From contig NZ_VYGV01000025.1 of assembly GCF_013387465.1 (NCBI RefSeq), positions 235,755-299,754 of the forward strand: DNA of 64,000 nucleotides, in the 5' to 3' direction. Within the stretch, counting starts at the first letter, position 1, and the number at the start of each line of letters is the position of its first letter. This document shows positions 7,787 to 16,491 of the stretch, in pieces. Below the pieces are notes generated by a model that searched no databases, was not told where the DNA came from, and saw nothing but the letters and a program-made list of their open reading frames with translations. The position numbers were made by a program, and so were the translations under genes. Source of the DNA: Hydrogenophaga aromaticivorans (GTDB lineage Bacteria; Pseudomonadota; Gammaproteobacteria; Burkholderiales; Burkholderiaceae_C).

Positions 7787-8512
7787 ATGAACGACGCTGC
7801 CGACCACGGGGCCGAAGCCTTCTTCCGCGAACAGCGCGGCGCCTTTGAACACACGCTCTCCGCCGCCGGCCCCGAGGCTGCGCTGCTGCAGGCCTGGGAC
7901 AGCTTCGATGGCAATGTGGGGATCCAGTGCGAGGGCCAGCCGCCAGTGGCCTGCGGCAAGGGCTGCGCCAGCTGCTGCGAGCTGCGCGTGACCGCGCTCG
8001 CGCCCGAGGTGTTCGTGTTGGCCAACTACCTGCGTGCCACCGCGCCCACGCTGGCAGGCCACGGCATTGACCTCATCACCGCCGTGCGCGAGATCGACGC
8101 CACCACCCGGGGGCAGGACGAAACGGCGCGCGTGGCGATGCACCGGCGCTGCGCCTTCGTGGTGAAAGGCGTGTGCCTGATCCACCGCGCGCGGCCGCTG
8201 GCCTGCCGTGGCCACGCCTCGCACGACCGGCGCGCCTGCGTGGACGCCGCGGCCGGGCGCGTGAGCGAGGTGCCGTTTTCCGGGCCGCACCGGATGGTGC
8301 GCATGCTGCTGCAGTCGGCCTTGCAGGCCGCCCTGCGCCAGCAGGGCCTGGCCTGGGGCGCCTACGAACTGAACCACGCCCTGGTGCTGGCGCTGGACGC
8401 GCCGGACGCGCAAGCCGCCTGGCTGCAGGGCGCCGACCCGCTGGCCGAGGCGGCGGTGGACCTGGATCAGCGTGAGGCCATGGCGGCGGGGTTCGACGAG
8501 ATTTCGCGGTGA
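7787..8512 (+). CDS. YkgJ-type cysteine cluster protein
   Basis: 241 residues of the putative zinc/iron-chelating YkgJ family. The first cluster has Cys56, Cys60, Cys63 and Cys64 (CGKGCASCC); the second lies around residues 123-150 (RRCAFV...GVCLIHRARPLACRGH, then RRACVD). Such proteins bind Fe-S or zinc; the client is unknown. This is the last gene of the globin-draTG operon. Beyond it the base composition drops and a different kind of DNA begins. Confidence 0.85.
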   Translation: MNDAADHGAEAFFREQRGAFEHTLSAAGPEAALLQAWDSFDGNVGIQCEGQPPVACGKGCASCCELRVTALAPEVFVLANYLRATAPTLAGHGIDLITAVREIDATTRGQDETARVAMHRRCAFVVKGVCLIHRARPLACRGHASHDRRACVDAAAGRVSEVPFSGPHRMVRMLLQSALQAALRQQGLAWGAYELNHALVLALDAPDAQAAWLQGADPLAEAAVDLDQREAMAAGFDEISR

Positions 8513-8911
8513 GGTGGCTGCGCGGGTGATGAACGGGCGGATCTGGCTGCGACAGTCCTATGTCGACCCATCAGCGGCACCCACTTCCCAGCAGGTCGCC
8601 GAGAAGCATTCGACCAAGTCGGCGTCCTGCAAACAATTACTTTAGCGACCGAGCCGAGGTGTAAACCTTCCTAGAGGGGGCGCCGAAAGGTTAGCACTAC
8701 GGACTTTCGTGTCCGGCCAAAATGGATCCTTTGTGGGCTTATCTGTCACGAAGCCGCGCGCCGCGCCGCCGCCATGCATCAGTGGACAACAAAAAACTTT
8801 GGGCGAAATGAGTGTCTTACAGCTACGATGCAAGCTCTTTAATTCCCGAATGAATTTTTTCCACACGTGGGGGGGGGGGCCGAGCCTAGCCCCCACTTTT
8901 TCACCATTTAA
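8513..8911. other. Gene-free junction at left edge of low-GC insert
   Basis: 399 bp with no supportable gene. Composition falls from nif-like GC-rich sequence to AT-richer sequence towards 8900. Only short overlapping frames occur on both strands. The end of the stretch contains the 11-G run and hairpin described separately. I saw no transposase remnant or clear direct repeat. Confidence 0.5.
8867..8901 (+). terminator. Rho-independent terminator-like hairpin before helicase gene
   Basis: A stem GTGGGGG/CCCCCAC encloses a G-rich loop that includes an 11-G run (8869-8879) and an inner GGC-CGA-GCC, followed by five T residues. It ends only 10 bp before the ATG at 8912. It could end transcription from the nif side or act as an attenuator for the helicase gene. 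Confidence 0.55.
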
Positions 8912-10885
8912 ATGATCAAAATAATTGGCGCAGAAGGAAGCGACGAGTACGCAGCAGCTGAAAAGGTCAAAGAAGAATTCGAAAAGTTTCTTGATCCGAT
9001 CAACTGCCGCAAGAGCGACATAAGAATCGTCGTTTCAGCCAAAACCTATGGAGAAAAAAGGCAAGACATTGACCTAGTGGTTGCGGGATTTCTTTCAACG
9101 CGAGTGGAAATACCAAAAAGCCGGACAGTTACTAGCCAAGTATTCGTTAAGTCTTTCTTCCTTACAATTGAAGTGAAGAATCACCGTTTCAATAGTATTC
9201 AATTCAGCGGCCCCAAGGTTTTTGTTCGATACAAAGATCGACGAGAGGATGCCTCGGAGCAAGCAGAAGAACAGAAATACTCAGCATTGGAGTACATAAG
9301 AAAGCATCGTATAGAAGTGCCATACATATTATCTATACTAATGCTCAACAATGTCCCAAAGAGTCATTTACCTTCTCAGCGCCATAATATTATCGCAGGC
9401 GACTTCGATCTCCAAGATATTCTGGAGATTATCTATATAGCGCAAGAGCGCCGACTTAGTAGTGGCAATAAGGTCTTCCAAGCATTCAGACAAGATGAAG
9501 CTAGCGCATATCTTCAGGTGGTTGATTTATTCTGCAAAAAGCTTGAACTGACACAGCTTGATCGAAAGCGCATAGAAATTACGACAAAAAAGAGTTTTGA
9601 CCAGAAATTTGCCAGGGAAAATCTCGGAAAACAACTTCTAGTAATCCGTGGCGCAGGTGGGACCGGAAAAACAGTAACACTGCTCCAGTTAGCGCAATAT
9701 GTTTATCAAGAGTTGAACGCCAAGGCACTTATACTGACCTACAACCTTGCCCTAGTCTCAGATATCCGAAGACTTATGGCTCTGATCGGGATGTCAGACG
9801 ACATAGCAACCGCAAAGGTTGCTGTCTCAACAGTGCATTCATTCGTTTACAAAATCCTCGACATCGCAGGGATGGCTCCTGGAAAAGATAATCAATTTCT
9901 TCATAACTACGCGGACCTTAAGGCAAGTCTCCTCTCGGCAATAGGGGCGATGGATAAATCGGAACTTGAGCCCTGGGACTACATATTTATCGACGAAGGT
10001 CAAGACTGGCCTGAGGATGAGCGCGATATAGTTTTTAACCTTTACGGGATCCCAAATGTTGTGGTCGCAGAGGGGAGGTCTCAGTTGGTCAGATCTCGAT
10101 CCTTGTGCGATTGGACTACATTCCGTAGCCTTCCCCTAAAGTATGAAAGTGTAACTTACACAAGGTCGCTGCGAATGAAGCACGACCAATGCAAGTACGT
10201 CATTAAGCTAATAGATGCCCTCGGGCTTACCGACTGGAAAATCAGCCCTAATGTCGAAATTTTTGGCGGAAGAGTGATCATAGCCATTGGAGATCTATCC
10301 GTTGATCAGAAACTGATTGACTCGGTAATTTCCTCGGCCAAACGCGATGGCAATAAAGAGGTTGACTTGTTTGTATGCGTCCCGCCTTCCTTTGTTGAAA
10401 AACGAAGCATCAGGCGCCTCAATAGGTTTAATGGTAGGGAAGAGCTGTTTGTTGAGAAGTTTTCCCCGCTTGGAGATACCCTTCGCGATTACGGCTACGC
10501 GGTTTGGGATGGTGTTGACGAAGAGGAGCGACAATCGTTCCCGACAAATGTTCATCAATTGCGTCTCGTTCAATATGATTCTTGTAGGGGTCTCGAGGGT
10601 TGGGCAGTCATCAACTTTGCCATTGACGAACTATACGACTACAAGAAGGAGAACTTTGAACCAACTCCCTTGGAGAAATCGGATTTCTTGTTCGATCATG
10701 ATGCGTCGGCAGATAATTTTGCAAAAAAATGGCTTGCAATACCAATGACGAGAGCCATCGATACATTGGTGCTTAACGTCAAAGATCCCAGTCATTGGCT
10801 AGTCGATGTACTGATAGCCGCCGCAGACGGCTCACCGGCAGTCGAGGTTGTTAGGTGTTCAGCAACTCAGGGGTTAGTGGTTTAA
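8912..10885 (+). CDS. NERD-like nuclease fused to SF1 helicase
   Basis: 657 residues. The N-terminus resembles the NERD/PD-(D/E)XK nuclease fold: Asp52/Asp54 in QDIDLVV and Glu87-X-Lys89 in TIEVKN. A complete UvrD/Rep-type superfamily 1 helicase follows: Walker A GAGGTGKT (247-254), STVHS motif, Walker B FIDEGQDW (359-366), motif V around YDSCRGLEG and motif VI MTRAIDTLVL. G+C is about 45% in lines I counted, far below the neighbours, which suggests recent transfer. Nuclease-helicases of this layout (for example Nhi of staphylococci) act against phages; that role is only a candidate here. No clear ribosome binding site precedes the ATG. Confidence 0.85.
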   Translation: MIKIIGAEGSDEYAAAEKVKEEFEKFLDPINCRKSDIRIVVSAKTYGEKRQDIDLVVAGFLSTRVEIPKSRTVTSQVFVKSFFLTIEVKNHRFNSIQFSGPKVFVRYKDRREDASEQAEEQKYSALEYIRKHRIEVPYILSILMLNNVPKSHLPSQRHNIIAGDFDLQDILEIIYIAQERRLSSGNKVFQAFRQDEASAYLQVVDLFCKKLELTQLDRKRIEITTKKSFDQKFARENLGKQLLVIRGAGGTGKTVTLLQLAQYVYQELNAKALILTYNLALVSDIRRLMALIGMSDDIATAKVAVSTVHSFVYKILDIAGMAPGKDNQFLHNYADLKASLLSAIGAMDKSELEPWDYIFIDEGQDWPEDERDIVFNLYGIPNVVVAEGRSQLVRSRSLCDWTTFRSLPLKYESVTYTRSLRMKHDQCKYVIKLIDALGLTDWKISPNVEIFGGRVIIAIGDLSVDQKLIDSVISSAKRDGNKEVDLFVCVPPSFVEKRSIRRLNRFNGREELFVEKFSPLGDTLRDYGYAVWDGVDEEERQSFPTNVHQLRLVQYDSCRGLEGWAVINFAIDELYDYKKENFEPTPLEKSDFLFDHDASADNFAKKWLAIPMTRAIDTLVLNVKDPSHWLVDVLIAAADGSPAVEVVRCSATQGLVV

Positions 10886-11410
10886 CAGCCCACTTCTCAG
10901 ATTTGTTCGGCTGGGGAAGCCACGTTGGCGGAAGCTGGCGCGCGACTAGGTGCGAGTGCGACTCCCAAAGCGAGACACTGGCCCTACAAGCGCGCCAGAG
11001 GCTTGGGTATGGCAGCGTGGCTTTAGCCTTAAATCTTGCTGTTCCTGTCGATGCTCGGCTGATTCAACTACTGATGAACTTTCGAAACGTCGGGAAGCTG
11101 CTGGCCACATACGACTCCTGTTGTCCGACAGCCGAAATCGCCATCAATAGGCAACGTCACCCCAGCCGTCGCACGCTTGCTCGCCAGCGTTCAACAACAA
11201 GCCATCTTTCGCCTCGCTCACTCTCGCTACAGGGCCGTGTCGTCGACGAAACTGCTGCGCAGGATGTACCAGCGAAGCTGCGACGAGGGTGCTGTGTTTG
11301 CCTCCGCACACCATCCGGCTGTGATCGCTTGTCTGGCTCTGTGGCGTGGCCGCTGCGCGCTCGCCTCAATGTTCGGTATCAATCGAGGCTGTGCGAACAC
11401 CCTCCCTAAC
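10886..11410. other. Gene-free right flank of helicase insert
   Basis: 525 bp between the helicase stop and the SEC-C gene. Open frames of up to 184 codons exist, but their residue content (runs of Ser, Arg and Cys) and lack of any known motif make them unlikely genes. G+C rises gradually to the local level. Possibly decayed sequence carried in with the helicase gene. Confidence 0.45.
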
Positions 11411-12118
11411 TCAACCGCAGCACTTCTTGAACTTCTTCCCGCTCCCGCAAGGGCACGCATCGTTGCGGCCCGGCGCAGCCGCAGCGTGTTTAACCGTCTC
11501 CACACGCGGGCCGAGGCTCTTCCAGGTTTCGCGCAGGTTGTAGACCGCCCAGATCGCATCGCCCACAGCCTTCATGCGCGCCGCGCTCACGCGGGGCGGG
11601 CCTTGCTGGTCTTCGTAGGCGTGGAGCGTGGGCGCGCCGGTGTCGGGCAGCGTGAGGGCGTGCAACAGCTTCAGCGCCGCCTCGCGCCACTGCTGCGCCT
11701 GGGCGTTGCGTGGGCCAGCCCATTCCTCGGGCCAGGCGGCCACGGCGGCCATGAAGCCCCGGGCCCAGCGCTGTGCGAACGCATCGTCGCTCTCGCCCAG
11801 CTCGGGCTGGAAGGCCGCCGGGTCGTCGAGCGCGCTCACCCGGGTGTCCAGCGCCTGCTCCACCAGCGCCCAGCGCCGCGTCCACAGGGATGACACATTG
11901 GCGGGCACGGCGTCGGCGGCCAGACCCAGCAACCGGGGCCAGTATTCGCTGGGTGCGATGGCGCGGCGACAGCAGACCAGGGCCGCCATGAAGCCTTCGC
12001 AGAACTCCCAGTCCGGCGTCTCGGGGAAAGACTGGCGCCGCACGCTGAGCCAGACCTCCAGCGCGGTGAAGTCCTCGGCACTCAAGGGCAAGTGTTCGGT
12101 GGCAACGGTGTTGTTCAT
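11411..12118 (-). CDS. UPF0149 (YecA)-like protein with SEC-C zinc motif
   Basis: 235 residues. The N-terminal two-thirds match the YecA/YgfB (UPF0149) helical family. The C-terminal end PGRNDACPCGSGKKFKKCCG is the SEC-C zinc-binding motif also found at the end of SecA. The role is unknown, possibly linked to ribosomes or protein export. The ATG overlaps the stop of the upstream DUF2779-like remnant by 4 nt. It is chromosomal in composition and does not look like a nif gene. Confidence 0.85.
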   Translation of the reverse strand: MNNTVATEHLPLSAEDFTALEVWLSVRRQSFPETPDWEFCEGFMAALVCCRRAIAPSEYWPRLLGLAADAVPANVSSLWTRRWALVEQALDTRVSALDDPAAFQPELGESDDAFAQRWARGFMAAVAAWPEEWAGPRNAQAQQWREAALKLLHALTLPDTGAPTLHAYEDQQGPPRVSAARMKAVGDAIWAVYNLRETWKSLGPRVETVKHAAAAPGRNDACPCGSGKKFKKCCG

Positions 12119-12917
12119 GGAGCGGTTCCGGCTTGTTCAAACAGCGCCAGCAAGCGGCGCAGCACCGCCGTCTCGCGCTGGCCATGGGCTTGCAGCGCGG
12201 CCCGGCAGGCCGCGCGCACGGCGGCGTTTTGTCCGGGTTTCTGCATCAGCGCAAACACCGCCCGTGCCGAGCGCCCGGCGCCCGCGCCCAGCGCAGGGTC
12301 GAGCGCGATGTCCATCGCCAGCCCGGGCGCCACGGCGCGCGCCATGGACCGGAACGACCACGAGCCGGCCATGACCGGGTGGTAGTAATGGCCGCGCGCG
12401 ATCTGGAACAGGTCGACGATGCGCGGCAGGATCGACTCCAGAGCGGGCGCGAGGTCGTCGAACCACTGCGCCAGCTCGCGGATGCGGTTGCGCTCGAAAC
12501 CGGCGTTGTAGGCCAGCACCGCGCCCGAGGTGCCGAGCACACCCAGCAGCGACAGCGCAAAGGCGCGGCGCGGGTCACCGCCCTGCCCTTCGGCCAGAAA
12601 GTGGTGATCGCTCCACGCGCCTTCCGCCGTCTGCACCGCGCAGCTCCACTGGAACGGCAGCGTCTGGTAGGGCCGCGTGCCGGGCCAGATCGGCACGGCC
12701 AGGCCGATGGTGTCAAAGCGCAGGCAGTGGCGCGGATAGGGCCAGGCGCGGGCCAGCGCGCCCACCTCGGGCTCCAGCAGCGGCGCGCCCTGCTGCACCG
12801 CGCGCAGAAGAAGGCCGCCACGCCGCGCTGCAGCTGGCGGCGCGCCAACCAGAAGCGGCGCTCGCAGCTGCGCCAGCGGCGCAGGTCGTCGGTGTTGAGG
12901 GGCGGAGCAAATACCAT
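12115..12917 (-). pseudogene. Truncated, frameshifted DUF2779 protein
   Basis: The C-terminal DUF2779 region (exonuclease-like; PYPRHCLRFDTIGLAVPIWPG and PYQTLPFQWSC, then YNAGFERNRI and DLFQIARGHYYHP) reads in one frame up to about 12830. A plausible N-terminus (MVFAPPLNTDDLRRWRSC, then ERRFWLARR, resembling the SKSRFLAGLQCPKRLWL start of the family) reads in a different frame from 12917. Full-length members have a long N-terminal half, of which only about 30 residues remain. I read this as an internal deletion with a frameshift. Confidence 0.65.
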
Positions 12918-13058
12918 GGGCGCTATCAGACAAAGCCGACACAGGACCGGACAGGAACCGGCACAAAGGCCACAGGCGCAAGCATGCGGAAGGCCCTTGC
13001 ACCGGCGGACGGCTTCTGTTTAGCAAGCCGCGTGCAAGCCCTGCCGCCCGAACGTGCA

Positions 13059-13073
13059 TGGCGCGGGTCTTGC
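13059..13073 (+). promoter_or_regulatory. Sigma-54-like promoter of the GST operon
   Basis: TGGCGCGGGTCTTGC fits the -24/-12 pattern with one change (G for A) in the -24 box and a perfect TTGC. The last base is 14 nt before the ATG at 13087, the same spacing as at the globin promoter, so the message would begin almost at the start codon. I found no exact TGT-N10-ACA site upstream. Confidence 0.5.
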
Positions 13074-13086
13074 ACTCCCGACGCGC

Positions 13087-13731
13087 ATGACCCTCCAGTT
13101 CCACATGACGCCCGGCTCCTGCACGACCGGCATCCACATCCTGCTCGAAGAACTGGAGCTGCCGTTCCAGGTGAACATCGTCAACCTGCCGGCGGGCGAC
13201 CATCAAAAGCCCGCCTACCTGGCGATCAACCCCAAAGGCACGATCCCGACCCTGGTTCTCGACGACGGGAGCGCCCTCACCAGCTTCCCGTCCATCGCCT
13301 ACTGGCTGGCGCGGCGCCACCCGCGCAAGCGCCTGCTGAGCGACGACCCGCTGCTGGCCGCGCGCACGCTGGAGCTGATGGACTACGCGGTGGACACCGT
13401 GCACGGCCAGGGCTTCACGCGCATCTTCACCACCGAGCGGTACCTGCCCGAGGGCCTGAGCACATCTGACACCGCGCTGTGGACAGCCGAGATCACGGCG
13501 CGTGGCCAGGCCATCGTGCGGGAATCCTTTGCCGTGATCGAAGCAGGCCTACCGGAAACCAGCTATGCCATGGGCCCTGAATTCACCATTGCCGACGCGG
13601 CCCTGTTCTACGTCTTCTTCTGGGCCAGAAAAACCGACATCCCCCTGCCGCCGCGCTGCCAGGCCCTGTTCGAGCGCCTGCGCGCACGCCCGATCGTGCA
13701 CCAGGTGCTGCGCGAAGAAGGCTACCGCTGA
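13087..13731 (+). CDS. Glutathione S-transferase family protein
   Basis: 214 residues: an N-terminal thioredoxin-like GSH domain (Ser/Thr-rich start SCTTG; NPKGTIPTLVLDDGSALTSFPSIAYWLA) and a helical C-terminal domain from about residue 90. GST homologues occur in nif clusters of several betaproteobacteria; the substrate is unknown. I chose ATG 13087 because the thioredoxin strand starts there; an upstream ATG at 13054 would lie across the promoter. Neither has a clear ribosome binding site. It leads a three-gene operon with the next two genes. Confidence 0.88.
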   Translation: MTLQFHMTPGSCTTGIHILLEELELPFQVNIVNLPAGDHQKPAYLAINPKGTIPTLVLDDGSALTSFPSIAYWLARRHPRKRLLSDDPLLAARTLELMDYAVDTVHGQGFTRIFTTERYLPEGLSTSDTALWTAEITARGQAIVRESFAVIEAGLPETSYAMGPEFTIADAALFYVFFWARKTDIPLPPRCQALFERLRARPIVHQVLREEGYR

Positions 13732-13770
13732 AGCCGCCTGACGACCTTCCACCCAACCGACCGGAACACC

Positions 13771-14211
13771 ATGAACAAGACAGAACTGCTGAGCCGCAAC
13801 CGCGTGATCCACTGCCACTTCGACGACTACAGCCACGCACTGCTGTTCCCGCGCTGGGCGCACGGCATGCTCTGGCCGCAGGCCCTGCCCGAGGGCGCCG
13901 AGCCCATGGCCGCACCCGCCACCGATCTCCCTGGGCACGAGGCCGAGGCACTCAAACAGGCCGTGGTGCAAGACACAGGGTTGAACCCCGACGAGCTCGA
14001 CTGCGTCGGGGATTTCAAGGCCTGGTTCCAGACGCCCGACGGCCCGCTACGTGTGCACCTGCTGCGTTTCAACACACCCGACGCGCCCAAACCCGCCATC
14101 GCGGCGCTCGGCGGCACGTTCAAAGCGTTGAGCGAATTGCGTGGCGGTGCCATGGCCGAGCTTCTGTTGCTGCGTGAGGCGTTCACGCTGGTGGGTGGCG
14201 GCAAGGGCTGA
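13771..14211 (+). CDS. Uncharacterised protein of the GST operon
   Basis: 146 residues, family not recognised. An N-terminal His-rich stretch (IHCHFDDYSH) is followed by an acidic middle part and a C-terminal helical segment ending in GGGKG. No signal peptide or transmembrane helix. It starts 39 nt after the GST stop, so it is probably co-transcribed. Function unknown. Confidence 0.65.
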   Translation: MNKTELLSRNRVIHCHFDDYSHALLFPRWAHGMLWPQALPEGAEPMAAPATDLPGHEAEALKQAVVQDTGLNPDELDCVGDFKAWFQTPDGPLRVHLLRFNTPDAPKPAIAALGGTFKALSELRGGAMAELLLLREAFTLVGGGKG

Positions 14212-14288
14212 AGGCGGGTCAGCCGGTCAGCGATGTCGCGCTGATGTCCTGCGAGCACATGGGCCTATTCAACCTCAGGAGTTCCACC

Positions 14289-14591
14289 ATGTTCATTGCT
14301 ATGAACCGTTTTCGCATCGCACCCGGTCGCGAGTCCGACTTCATCGAGGTCTGGCGACTGCGCGACAGCCGCCTAGCCGGGGTGCCCGGCTTCCAGTCGT
14401 TCCACCTGTTGCAGGGCCCCAGCAACGAACAGGCCACGCTGTTCGTCTCGCACTCCACCTGGGACGACGCCGCCGCCTTCGAGGCCTGGACCCGCTCCGA
14501 ATCGTTCCGTGCCGCTCACGCCAATGCGGGCCAGCAACGCGACCTGTACCTTGGACCACCGCAGTTCGAAGGATTTGACGTGGTGCTATGA
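14289..14591 (+). CDS. Antibiotic-biosynthesis monooxygenase (ABM) domain protein
   Basis: 100 residues forming a single ABM/dimeric alpha-beta barrel domain: MFIAMNRFRIAPGRESDFIEVW, then the core GFQSFHLLQGP and WDDAAAFEAWTRSESFRAAH. The family includes IsdG-type haem-degrading enzymes, and the FEAWTRSESF segment resembles that branch. AGGAG lies about 8 nt before the ATG. In a nif setting with globins and haem demand, haem turnover is possible but unproven. Confidence 0.82.
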   Translation: MFIAMNRFRIAPGRESDFIEVWRLRDSRLAGVPGFQSFHLLQGPSNEQATLFVSHSTWDDAAAFEAWTRSESFRAAHANAGQQRDLYLGPPQFEGFDVVL

Positions 14592-14681
14592 GGCACCGCG
14601 GGCGGTTGGTCTTCAGCGACCCGCAGCCCGTAGCAGCAGAGCTTTAGCGAGAACACCAACAAATTGGGAGGTACCGAATAC

Positions 14682-15755
14682 CTACCCGATCAAAGCCACC
14701 GCCTTGATCTGCGCGCACACAGCCTGCCCCGGCTGCAGATCAAGAGCAGCCGCCGAGCGCCGCGTCAACCGCGCGAGCAACGACGACGAAGTCCCCACCT
14801 GCAAGCGGCACAAGGCCAGCGCCGGGTGGCTGTCGTCGGCCAGTTGGTCGACCACCACCGGGAGGCTGTTGAGCAAACTGGTGTCGGTCGCGGGCGAGAG
14901 CGCCAGGCTCACGTCGCGCGCCAGGATGCGGACGCGCACCGTGGCGCCCTGCGCCTGACCACCGTCGCGCACCCAGAGGCAGCCGCCCGGGAACGCCACC
15001 CGGGCCAGGCTCCAGGCCGCATCGCGCTCGACCACCACGCCCTCCAGCACCACGCCCGCGTCTTCGCCCAGGCGGATGGGCAGATCGACGCGCGACAACA
15101 CCTCGGCCAGCGGGCCCGAGGCCAGCGCCCGGCCCGCGTCCATGGCCACGATGTGGTCGGCCAGCCGCGCCACCTCGTCGGGGGCGTGGCTCACGTAGAC
15201 CACGGGAATGTCGAGCTCGCGGTGCAGGCGCTCCAGGTAGGGCAAGATTTCCTGCTTGCGCGCCAGGTCCAGCGCGGCCAGCGGCTCGTCCATGAGCAGC
15301 AGTTTCGGCCCCACCGCCAGCGCCCGCGCGATGCCAACCCGGCTGCGCTCACCACCCGACAGCCGAGCCGGCTTGCGGTCCAGCAGGTGCGCGATGCCCA
15401 GCAGCTCGACGGCCTGGTCGAGCCCGCGCGCGGAGGCGCCGCCCACGCGGCGCAGGCCGTAGCGCAGGTTGTTCATCACGCTCAGGTGGTCAAACAGGCT
15501 GGCCTCCTGGAACACATAACCCAGCGGGCGCTGGTGCGTGGGCCGCAGCTGATGGCCGTCTTGCCAGACATCGCCGTTGACCACCAGCCGGCCACCGGGC
15601 GCGCGTTCAAGCCCGGCGATGCAGCGCAGCAGCGTGGTCTTGCCGGAACCGGAGTGTCCGAACAGCGCCGTGACACCGCATGCTGGAAGATCCAGATCCA
15701 CGTCGAGGGTGAAGCCGGCCCGTTCGAGGCGGAAGGCCGCCTGTATGCCTCTCAT
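14682..15755 (-). CDS. modC: Molybdate ABC transporter ATP-binding protein ModC
   Basis: 357 residues. ABC ATPase with Walker A GHSGSGKTT (33-41), signature LSGGERSRVGIARAL, Walker B LLLMDEPLAALD and the H-loop VVYVSH, then a C-terminal TOBE/Mop domain (about 290-357) that binds molybdate. It powers uptake of molybdate for the FeMo cofactor and for the formate dehydrogenase cofactor. It starts one base after modB ends and is the last gene of the mod operon; the convergent ABM gene ends 90 bp away. Confidence 0.96.
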   Translation of the reverse strand: MRGIQAAFRLERAGFTLDVDLDLPACGVTALFGHSGSGKTTLLRCIAGLERAPGGRLVVNGDVWQDGHQLRPTHQRPLGYVFQEASLFDHLSVMNNLRYGLRRVGGASARGLDQAVELLGIAHLLDRKPARLSGGERSRVGIARALAVGPKLLLMDEPLAALDLARKQEILPYLERLHRELDIPVVYVSHAPDEVARLADHIVAMDAGRALASGPLAEVLSRVDLPIRLGEDAGVVLEGVVVERDAAWSLARVAFPGGCLWVRDGGQAQGATVRVRILARDVSLALSPATDTSLLNSLPVVVDQLADDSHPALALCRLQVGTSSSLLARLTRRSAAALDLQPGQAVCAQIKAVALIG

Positions 15756-15756
15756 G

Positions 15757-16437
15757 TCAGTTGTCCTTCGGGTTCTTAGGGCGCCAGGCGTACAGCGCCA
15801 GCAGCACGATGAACGAGAACACCAGCATCACCGCGGACAGCCGGTGCGCCTGCAGGTATTCCATGGCTTCCACGTGGTCGTAGATCTGCACCGAGGCCAC
15901 GCGCGTCACGCCCGGCAGGTTGCCGCCGATCATCAGCACCACGCCGAACTCGCCCACCGTGTGGGCAAAGGTCAGTATCGAAGCGGTCAAGAAACCCGGC
16001 AGGGCCAGCGGCACCGCTACCGTGAAGAAGGCGTCCAGCGGTGAGGCCCGCAAGGTGGCCGCCACTTCCAGCGGCCGTTCGCCCACCGCCTCAAACGCGG
16101 TCTGCAAGGGCTGCACCATGAAGGGCAGCGAGTAGAACACCGAGGCCACCACCAGACCCCAGAAGGTGAACGGCAAGGCGCCGATGCCCAGCGCCTGGGT
16201 GAGCTGGCCCACCGGCCCATGCGGCCCCATGGCCAGCAGCAGGTAGAAGCCGAGCACCGAGGGCGGCAACACCAGTGGCAACGCCACCACGGCCCCCACT
16301 GGCCCTTTCCACCAGCCCTTGGCGCGCGCCAGCCACCAGGCGATGGGGGTGCCGATCACCAGCAGGATCAGCGTCACGATGCCGGCGAGCCGCACCGTGA
16401 GCCAGATCGCCTGCAGATCGCTGTCGGTCAGTCCCAT
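15757..16437 (-). CDS. modB: Molybdate ABC transporter permease ModB
   Basis: 226 residues with about five transmembrane helices and the EAA-type loop (EVAATLRASPLDAFFTVAVPLALPG) that contacts ModC. It forms the inner-membrane channel for molybdate. Length and motifs fit ModB, not the related CysTW sulfate permeases. It lies 54 nt downstream of modA in the same direction. Confidence 0.96.
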   Translation of the reverse strand: MGLTDSDLQAIWLTVRLAGIVTLILLVIGTPIAWWLARAKGWWKGPVGAVVALPLVLPPSVLGFYLLLAMGPHGPVGQLTQALGIGALPFTFWGLVVASVFYSLPFMVQPLQTAFEAVGERPLEVAATLRASPLDAFFTVAVPLALPGFLTASILTFAHTVGEFGVVLMIGGNLPGVTRVASVQIYDHVEAMEYLQAHRLSAVMLVFSFIVLLALYAWRPKNPKDN

Positions 16438-16491
16438 GATGCGGCCTCAGCGTGCGGGGTTGTCATGGACGATCCTTTTGCGGTGAAAGCT

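Noticed and set aside
10855..11409. 184-codon frame after the helicase gene
   Set aside because: No motif, odd composition, starts inside the helicase gene and has no ribosome site.
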